Source: Lysobacteraceae bacterium (GTDB lineage: Bacteria > Pseudomonadota > Gammaproteobacteria > Steroidobacterales > Steroidobacteraceae). Taken from it: 8,076 nucleotides of DNA. Positions 1 to 3,404 of the stretch are shown here, one piece after another. The notes beneath the pieces are model-generated. The model saw only the letters and a list, made by a program, of their open reading frames with translations, made no database searches and was not told the DNA's origin. The stretch spans positions 1-8,076 of the forward strand of contig JAAYXG010000472.1 in NCBI GenBank assembly GCA_012516015.1, written 5' to 3'. Numbering within the stretch: position 1 is the first letter of the stretch; each line of letters begins with the position of its first letter. The translations under genes and the position numbers were made by a program.

Positions 1-105
1 GACGAGGGTTCGACAAAATCGTATGGAACGATTTTGGACAGCGATAGCTGGCGCGAACGCGCGCCGGCCAGGGATGGAGTAGGCGCATATCCCTCTGGGA
101 GCGCC
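1..105. repeat. Structured intergenic repeat, copy 1 (left end cut by window edge)
   Basis: This 105-base unit is repeated at 166-275 with two substitutions (44-45 region, GCGATAGC against GCGGCAGC) and a 5-base difference after position 77. It contains three inverted repeats. CAAAATCG (14-21) pairs with CGATTTTG (29-36) around a 7-base loop. GCTGGCGCG (47-55) pairs with CGCGCCGGC (60-68) around AACG, with one G-T pair. AGGGAT (70-75) pairs with ATCCCT (89-94). The copy starts exactly at the window edge, so its true left border is unknown. The arrangement resembles REP/BIME or MITE-like intergenic elements, but I do not recognise the family. Confidence 0.85.
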
Positions 106-151
106 AACCACCCCGCGACGACGTCGCGCGCGGTTGGCGCGTCCGAGGGAT
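89..151. repeat. Long imperfect inverted repeat (cruciform) in the spacer between repeat copies
   Basis: Nested arms pair outward from a central core. ATCCCTC (89-95) pairs with GAGGGAT (145-151). GCGCCAACC (101-109) pairs with GGTTGGCGC (132-140). CGCGAC (114-119) pairs with GTCGCG (123-128) around GAC. Small internal loops separate the arms. The outer arm lies in the end of repeat copy 1, so the hairpin joins repeat and spacer. As RNA or single-stranded DNA this would be a stable structure of about 63 nt. Its function is unknown. Confidence 0.7.
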
Positions 152-156
152 TCCCG

Positions 157-174
157 ACCCTCGTCGACGAGGGT
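157..174. repeat. Perfect 18-bp palindrome at the left border of repeat copy 2
   Basis: The 18 bases read the same on both strands: A-CCC-TCGTCGACGA-GGG-T, centred between 165 and 166. The right half is the start of repeat copy 2, and copy 1 begins the window with the same half (GACGAGGGT). The centre of symmetry falls exactly on the repeat boundary, which suggests a border or recombination point, or simply a hairpin terminus. No function is demonstrated. Confidence 0.6.
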
Positions 175-275
175 TCGACAAAATCGTATGGAACGATTTT
201 GGACAGCGGCAGCTGGCGCGAACGCGCGCCGGCCAGGGATGGACTGGAGTAGGCGCATATCCCTCTGGGAGCGCC
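166..275. repeat. Structured intergenic repeat, copy 2
   Basis: This is a direct copy of 1-105 at a period of 165 bases, 110 bases long because of five extra bases (ACTGG) near 243-247. The 8-bp stem CAAAATCG/CGATTTTG recurs at 179-186 and 194-201. Similarity to copy 1 ends abruptly after GCGCC at 275: copy 1 continues into the AACC of the spacer cruciform, whereas copy 2 continues into unrelated sequence. Copy 2 is thus the last unit on this side of the array. Confidence 0.85.
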
Positions 276-447
276 CGCGCGACAGAAATCTACATCGGTT
301 GTCTTGCCTTTGCGGGCTTTGCACCTTTGCAAGATTCGACCTTATCCTCCATTCCATGCCCGATCCTGGCGATTCTTCACCAACCGCTTACGCCAACGGC
401 TAACCGCTTCCGGTTGGGCATAATGGACCAAAGCAGCGGGACTCCCT
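276..447. other. Unassigned upstream region of the 448-1218 gene
   Basis: No gene is seen here. The hexamer CTTTGC occurs three times as direct repeats at 308-313, 317-322 and 325-330. The last two copies form part of a small dyad, TTGCA-CCTT-TGCAA (319-332). Further right, CCAACCG (near 380-386) and CGGTTGG (411-417) form a wider inverted repeat. These could be regulator sites for the downstream gene, but nothing in the sequence identifies a regulator. Confidence 0.35.
419..424 (+). promoter_or_regulatory. Possible -10 box (CATAAT) for the 448-1218 gene
   Basis: CATAAT matches the sigma-70 -10 consensus at 5 of 6 positions and lies 24 bases before the ATG at 448. I found no convincing -35 hexamer at 16-18 bases and no extended -10 TG. 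The call is weak; it would imply a leader of only about 17 nt. Confidence 0.25.
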
Positions 448-1218
448 ATGACGCCAGCGGATCGTCGAATCTCCGAACTCATCGATAAGTGGCTCGTCAG
501 CATCGACCTTCATCTGCAGTACGTGGAGCTGAGCGATGCGGCATATGCGCGCGTCCAGCCCTGGCCTCAGCACGACCGGCCGACACGTTGGGTCCTCGAA
601 GTGGCGCGGCAAAAGGTGCTCGAGCTCAAGTCGCACGTCGAAACCCGCCAGGCGATGGGCGACGGCAAGTTCGCGGAATCGCTCGAGCTGATGGCGTTTC
701 TCGCGAATCTCGTCGGGATCCAGCACATTCAACGATTCGTTCCGCTGGCTGAGCCGAGCAAGGCCGATACGGGCGCGACGGGGACGCAAACCGTCGAGGC
801 GCCGACCGTGATCAGGACGGCACCCCATCGAACGCGGGCCGCCGGTGACGACACGACCCGGGAGATGCCCCGACTGAAACCGTCCGCGCCCGCACAGTCG
901 AAAGCCGCGTCGCCGGCACCCAAAACCCCCACCCCCGCCAAGCAAGAAACCAAGGCACCTCAACGCACCGCGTCGAGCACGGCACCGAAGGCACCCACGG
1001 CGCAGCCCAAAGCAGCCCCGAAAGCGGCTACGGGCGGCGACCTTAAGGGAAAAATCATTGCCGACGCGGTTCGCCTCATGAAATGGGGAAAGCCATGGCA
1101 CGAGCTGGCCGAGCTGATCGCGAGGATCGCGGATCGACCGTCCGCGGCGGAAATACGCAAGGTGCTGCGCGCCCATCGAGCAGAGATCGAGGAAAAGGCG
1201 AAGGCGGGCAAGACCTGA
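448..1218 (+). CDS. Hypothetical protein with helical N-domain, histone-H1-like Ala/Pro/Lys linker and small C-terminal helical domain
   Basis: I do not recognise a characterised family. The 256-residue product has three parts. Residues 1-105 look helical and soluble, with conserved-looking Trp, His and Leu positions (for example W15, W39, W48, and an LELMAFLANLVG stretch at 79-90). Residues about 108-198 are low complexity, rich in Ala, Pro, Lys and Thr, like histone-H1 tails or AlgP-type proteins. Residues about 199-256 form a basic helical tail with a KWGKPWHELAELIARIADR core, ending in Lys-rich sequence. No signal peptide or membrane segment is seen. The layout suggests a cytoplasmic protein with two domains on a flexible basic tether, possibly binding nucleic acid; this is inference. 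The ribosome site is poor (only GCGGGA about 7-12 bases upstream). The opposite strand also holds a long open frame, but this frame has the more credible protein composition. The gene stands alone and has no rightward terminator of its own. Confidence 0.8.
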   Translation: MTPADRRISELIDKWLVSIDLHLQYVELSDAAYARVQPWPQHDRPTRWVLEVARQKVLELKSHVETRQAMGDGKFAESLELMAFLANLVGIQHIQRFVPLAEPSKADTGATGTQTVEAPTVIRTAPHRTRAAGDDTTREMPRLKPSAPAQSKAASPAPKTPTPAKQETKAPQRTASSTAPKAPTAQPKAAPKAATGGDLKGKIIADAVRLMKWGKPWHELAELIARIADRPSAAEIRKVLRAHRAEIEEKAKAGKT

Positions 1219-1256
1219 GAAGCCTTTCTCGGGACCGTCCCTGGTGGCGCCCCCTC

Positions 1257-1285
1257 AAAAAAAGGCCGGGCATAAGCACCCGGCC
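1257..1285 (-). terminator. Strong intrinsic terminator reading leftward
   Basis: On the minus strand a 7-bp GC stem, GGCCGGG (1285-1279) with CCCGGCC (1270-1264), closes an 8-base loop and is followed at once by seven T residues (the A-run 1257-1263 on the plus strand). This is the standard Rho-independent layout. On the plus strand the stem is followed by AATCAGG with no T-run, so it would not serve the 448-1218 gene in the usual way. An outer plus-strand pairing, CCCCCT (1250-1255) with AGGGGG (1290-1295), could extend the hairpin. Confidence 0.85.
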
Positions 1286-1377
1286 AATCAGGGGGATTCG
1301 AAGCACACCGCGCTTCGTCGCGGTGCAAGAAAACTGGACATGCTCCCGCGCCAGAGCTCACCCTGTCGCGTTTTGCG
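1257..1377 (-). ncRNA. Candidate small RNA of about 120 nt, transcribed leftward
   Basis: The limits are set by the terminator at 1257-1285 and by a start inferred 7 bases after a minus-strand -10 box ending at 1384. No plausible leftward protein frame ends at the terminator. In RNA order the segment can form several elements: a small 5' hairpin (TCGC/GCGA, 1378-1366), a middle weak stem (CTGG/CCAG), and a strong hairpin CACCGCG (1325-1319) with CGCGGTG (1312-1306) around ACGAAG. These are followed by a stretch reading TTCGAATCCCCCTGATT that looks unpaired, then the terminator. This is the usual architecture of a trans-acting bacterial sRNA, with the C-rich single strand as a possible anti-Shine-Dalgarno seed. 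It does not match the 6S, tmRNA, RNase P or SRP RNA signatures I know. The terminator is well supported; the 5' end and function are inferred. Confidence 0.5.
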
Positions 1378-1383
1378 ATGCCA

Positions 1384-1412
1384 AATATATACCGTGCTGC
1401 TTTGCAGCACAA
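1384..1412 (-). promoter_or_regulatory. Predicted sigma-70-like promoter driving the leftward RNA
   Basis: On the minus strand, TTGTGC (1412-1407, 3 of 6 matches to TTGACA) is followed by a spacer of exactly 17 bases and TATATT (1389-1384, 5 of 6 matches to TATAAT). The AT-rich TATATATTT lies in an otherwise GC-rich stretch, which makes it stand out. The weak -35 suggests activator dependence or modest strength. Transcription would start near 1377 and end at the 1257-1285 terminator. Confidence 0.45.
1394..1410. promoter_or_regulatory. 17-bp dyad overlapping the leftward promoter; possible operator
   Basis: GTGCTGC (1394-1400) and GCAGCAC (1404-1410) are perfect 7-bp half-sites separated by TTT. 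The dyad covers most of the -35 hexamer and the spacer of the predicted minus-strand promoter, a position where a bound repressor would block RNA polymerase. A second TTT-loop dyad, GGCC-TTT-GGCC, lies just beyond at 1416-1426. I cannot assign a regulator. Confidence 0.4.
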
Positions 1413-1705
1413 GTGGCCTTTGGCCCAGGTCGCGGCTCGCAGCAACACGGCATGAGATCGGGCGCAGCCTGGGAAGTTCAAAAAACGTTGCGCCGACGGC
1501 GAAGCAGAGCGAGCCACCGAGCTCGAGCACGGATGTCCCCGCGGGGCGACTCCCGGCTGTCGACGGTATGCATTTCCCTTCTCCGCGCCCTTTCTTTGAG
1601 CGTCCATCGGGCTCTCACACAGCACCAATCCGCAATCGTCGTTGTCTACGACCGATGCCGGTTCTCGAGAGCGGCGATGCTTGCGAGCAACCCGTCGCCG
1701 GCTGC

Positions 1706-1734
1706 TTGAATTCACTTTCTGCGCTGGACAAAAT
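1706..1734 (+). promoter_or_regulatory. Possible promoter of the ABC/GldG/DUF4340 operon
   Basis: TTGAAT (1706-1711) and CAAAAT (1729-1734) match the sigma-70 hexamers at 4 of 6 positions each, with a 17-base spacer. Transcription would start near 1741, giving a leader of about 185 nt that includes the 1850-1901 dyad. The match is modest, and other start points are possible. Confidence 0.3.
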
Positions 1735-1849
1735 TCGGGCCCGCGCACGCAGCGAGTGTTCGAGCGAGGGACGAGGCCGAAGCTGCGATCCGCGCGCTGC
1801 GACCGCCACGATAACACGAACGATCACGCGAGCATCTCCCGAGGGAAAG

Positions 1850-1901
1850 CTGTGACGTTCTGTCCAACCCACGGAACTGGCCGTGCGGGTCGCAGTCACA
1901 G
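1850..1901. promoter_or_regulatory. Dyad/hairpin in the leader of the ABC operon
   Basis: CTGTGAC (1850-1856) pairs with GTCACAG (1895-1901). Inside it, ACC (1867-1869) plus CACGG (1870-1874) pairs with CCGTG (1881-1885) and GGT (1888-1890), leaving a small bulge. The structure ends 12 bases before the GAAGGG ribosome site of the ATPase gene, so as RNA it could affect translation start. As DNA the TGTGAC/GTCACA ends recall regulator half-sites, but their spacing is too wide for a typical CRP site. Confidence 0.35.
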
Positions 1902-1925
1902 GACACATTTCCCGAAGGGCGCACC

Positions 1926-2675
1926 ATGATCGAAATTAGTCATTTGACGAAGCGTTACGGTGCCTTGACCGCAGTCGACGACATCTCGTTCAACGTCGAA
2001 GCAGGACAAGTGCTGGGCTTTCTCGGGCCAAACGGCGCCGGCAAATCCACGACCATGAAGATGATCACCGGATTCCTGTCGCCGACAGCGGGATCCATAC
2101 GCGTGTGCGGGCACGATGTCGAACGCGAACCGATCGCGGCGAAATCGTGCATGGGCTATTTGCCTGAAGGCGCACCGAGCTACGCCGAGATGTCGGTGCG
2201 TGCGTTTCTGAACTTCATTGCGGACGTTCGCGGCCTTAGCGCGCAACGCCGCCGCGCCCGCCTCGATGATGTCATCGAACGGCTCGGTCTCGCGGGCGTT
2301 CTCGAGCAAGTCATCGAGACGCTTTCGAAAGGGTTCCGTCGCCGCGTCGGGCTTGCGCAAGCCCTGTTGCACGACCCGCAGGTCCTGATCCTGGACGAGA
2401 CGACCGACGGCCTCGATCCCAATCAAAAGCACGAGGTGCGAACGCTGATCAATGCGATGTCGAAGGACAAGATCATCGTGATCTCGACGCACATCCTCGA
2501 GGAGGTCGACGCGGTCTGCAATCGCGCGATCATCATTGCGAGCGGCAAGATCCTCGCGGACGACACGCCGCAAGCGCTCGCCGCACGCGCGCCTTCGGGG
2601 CGCCTCGACGATGTCTTCCGACAGATCACGACGGGCGCGAAGCCGGCACGAGAAAAGGAGGTCGCTCATGCATAA
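1926..2675 (+). CDS. ABC transporter ATP-binding protein, GldA type
   Basis: This 249-residue protein is the ATPase subunit expected to power an ABC-2 exporter at the inner membrane. All nucleotide-binding motifs are visible: Walker A GPNGAGKST at 34-42; a GYLPE segment at 77-81 in the Q-loop position; signature LSKGF at 133-137 in place of the usual LSGGQ; Walker B plus D-loop ILDETTDGLD at 155-164; and the H-loop STH at 187-189. The LSKGF signature and GYLPE loop are typical of the GldA/NatA-like branch. The Walker B is followed by Thr where most relatives have Pro (DEPT becomes DETT); the catalytic E158 is present. The start is supported by GAAGGG six bases upstream of the ATG. The last 8 bases overlap the permease start, which indicates translational coupling. 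ATPase identity is near certain; the exporter's substrate is unknown. Confidence 0.95.
   Translation: MIEISHLTKRYGALTAVDDISFNVEAGQVLGFLGPNGAGKSTTMKMITGFLSPTAGSIRVCGHDVEREPIAAKSCMGYLPEGAPSYAEMSVRAFLNFIADVRGLSAQRRRARLDDVIERLGLAGVLEQVIETLSKGFRRRVGLAQALLHDPQVLILDETTDGLDPNQKHEVRTLINAMSKDKIIVISTHILEEVDAVCNRAIIIASGKILADDTPQALAARAPSGRLDDVFRQITTGAKPAREKEVAHA
2653..2662 (+). promoter_or_regulatory. Near-perfect ribosome binding site for the permease gene
   Basis: AAAAGGAGGT lies inside the end of the ATPase gene, five bases before the ATG at 2668. It fixes the permease start at 2668 rather than the upstream in-frame ATG at 2536, and it is the strongest Shine-Dalgarno sequence in the operon. Confidence 0.85.
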
Positions 2676-3402
2676 CGTCCGCGCGATCTTTCGGCGCGAG
2701 TTCGCGAGCTACTTCGCGACGCCGCTCGCTTTCGTGTTCATCGTGATCTTCCTCCTGCTCGCGGGCGTGTTCGCTTTCTATCTCGGCGGGTTCTACGAAC
2801 GCGGGCAAGCGGACCTCACCCCCTTCTTCACGTATCACCCTTGGCTCTATCTATTCCTGATTCCAGCCCTCTCGATGCGTTTGTGGGCGGAAGAGCGCAA
2901 GTCCGGCAGCATCGAGCTGCTCATGACCCTGCCCGTCACCGCATGGCAGGCGGTGCTCGGCAAATACCTCGCAGCCTGGTGTTTCGCTGGCGTCGCGCTC
3001 GCGCTCACGTTCCCGATGTGGATCACCGTCAACTATCTCGGCGAACCGGATAACGGCGCGATCTTGGCGGCGTACATCGGCAGCTTTCTGATGGCAGGCG
3101 GGCTGCTCGCGATCGGCGCGTGCATCTCCGCGACGACGCGCAATCAAGTGATCGCATTCATCTTCACGGTCGTCATCTGCTTCGGATTTCTGCTGTCCGG
3201 GTTTCCGCTCGTGCTCAACCTCTTCAAGGGATGGGCGCCGCAAGCGGTCGTCGACGCGGTCGCATCGCTGTCGTTTCTGACTCATTTCGGATCGATCTCG
3301 AAGGGCGTCATCGACCTTCGCGACTTGTTGTACTTCGGCACGATGATCGCAGCTTGGCTCGCTGCCAACGTCATCGTTCTCGAGATGAAGAAGGCGGATT
3401 GA
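2668..3402 (+). CDS. ABC-2 type transporter permease (GldF-like)
   Basis: This 244-residue integral membrane protein is the likely partner of the preceding ATPase. About six hydrophobic segments can be seen: LAFVFIVIFLLLAGVFAF near 20-37, PWLYLFLIPALSMRL near 58-72, the region around AAWCFAGVALALTFPMWI near 105-122, AAYIGSFLMAGGLLAIGACI near 134-153, VIAFIFTVVICFGFLLSGF near 160-178, and a C-terminal one near 224-238. The EERKSGSIELLMTLPVT stretch near 75-91 after TM2 is the cytoplasmic coupling region typical of ABC-2 permeases of the NosY/GldF class. A perfect ribosome site decides the start. The gene overlaps the ATPase gene by 8 bases and stops 2 bases before the GldG gene, so the three should be co-translated. 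Only one permease is present, so the transporter core is probably a homodimer or a heterodimer with the GldG protein. The family call is firm; the substrate is unknown. Confidence 0.93.
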   Translation: MHNVRAIFRREFASYFATPLAFVFIVIFLLLAGVFAFYLGGFYERGQADLTPFFTYHPWLYLFLIPALSMRLWAEERKSGSIELLMTLPVTAWQAVLGKYLAAWCFAGVALALTFPMWITVNYLGEPDNGAILAAYIGSFLMAGGLLAIGACISATTRNQVIAFIFTVVICFGFLLSGFPLVLNLFKGWAPQAVVDAVASLSFLTHFGSISKGVIDLRDLLYFGTMIAAWLAANVIVLEMKKAD

Positions 3403-3404
3403 TC

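Larger units (their letters stand above)
1413..1925. other. Gene-free region upstream of the ABC operon
   Basis: Open frames occur on both strands, but none has a credible composition or ribosome site. Items seen are a CCCCGCGGGG palindrome at 1537-1546, a hairpin GGCGA (1673-1677) with TCGCC (1695-1699), a possible promoter at 1706-1734 and a leader dyad at 1850-1901. The length is large for a stretch between compact genes, so it may hold control elements or a decayed gene that I cannot identify. Confidence 0.5.

Noticed and set aside
1..275. CRISPR array
   Set aside because: Units are over 100 bases with only one spacer and internal hairpins, far from the 24-40 base repeats of CRISPR. No cas gene is present.
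34..403. Open frames within the left-edge repeat (repeating peptide WRERAPARDG)
   Set aside because: The repeated peptide simply reflects the DNA repeat. There is no ribosome site, and DNA hairpins explain the sequence better.
400..1176. 258-codon open frame on the minus strand opposite the hypothetical gene
   Set aside because: Its translation is Arg/Gly/Cys-rich without any domain pattern. The plus frame has a coherent domain-linker-domain layout.
1288..1326. tRNA T-arm, suggested by TTCGAAT in the minus strand near 1302-1296
   Set aside because: The flanking bases do not form the 5-bp T-stem, and there is no acceptor stem, anticodon arm or CCA.
1257..1500. 6S RNA, tmRNA, SRP RNA or RNase P RNA on the minus strand
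   Set aside because: None of the conserved signatures I know is present (for example GGAAGGAAGCAGCC-type SRP loop, tmRNA tRNA-like ends, RNase P GAGGAAAGTCC core, or a full-length 6S stem).
960..1817. 285-codon minus-strand open frame spanning the terminator and small RNA region
   Set aside because: It would read straight through the leftward terminator and into the antisense of the hypothetical gene. Its composition is not protein-like.
2536..2667. Upstream start of the permease frame at 2536
   Set aside because: The extra residues are Arg/Ser-rich shadow of the ATPase gene, and a near-perfect ribosome site sits five bases before ATG 2668.
3120..3404. N-terminal extension of the GldG frame into the permease gene
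   Set aside because: The extension is antisense-like, lacks a ribosome site and overlaps the permease. The start at 3405 immediately precedes the membrane anchor and follows an AAGAAGGCGG site.
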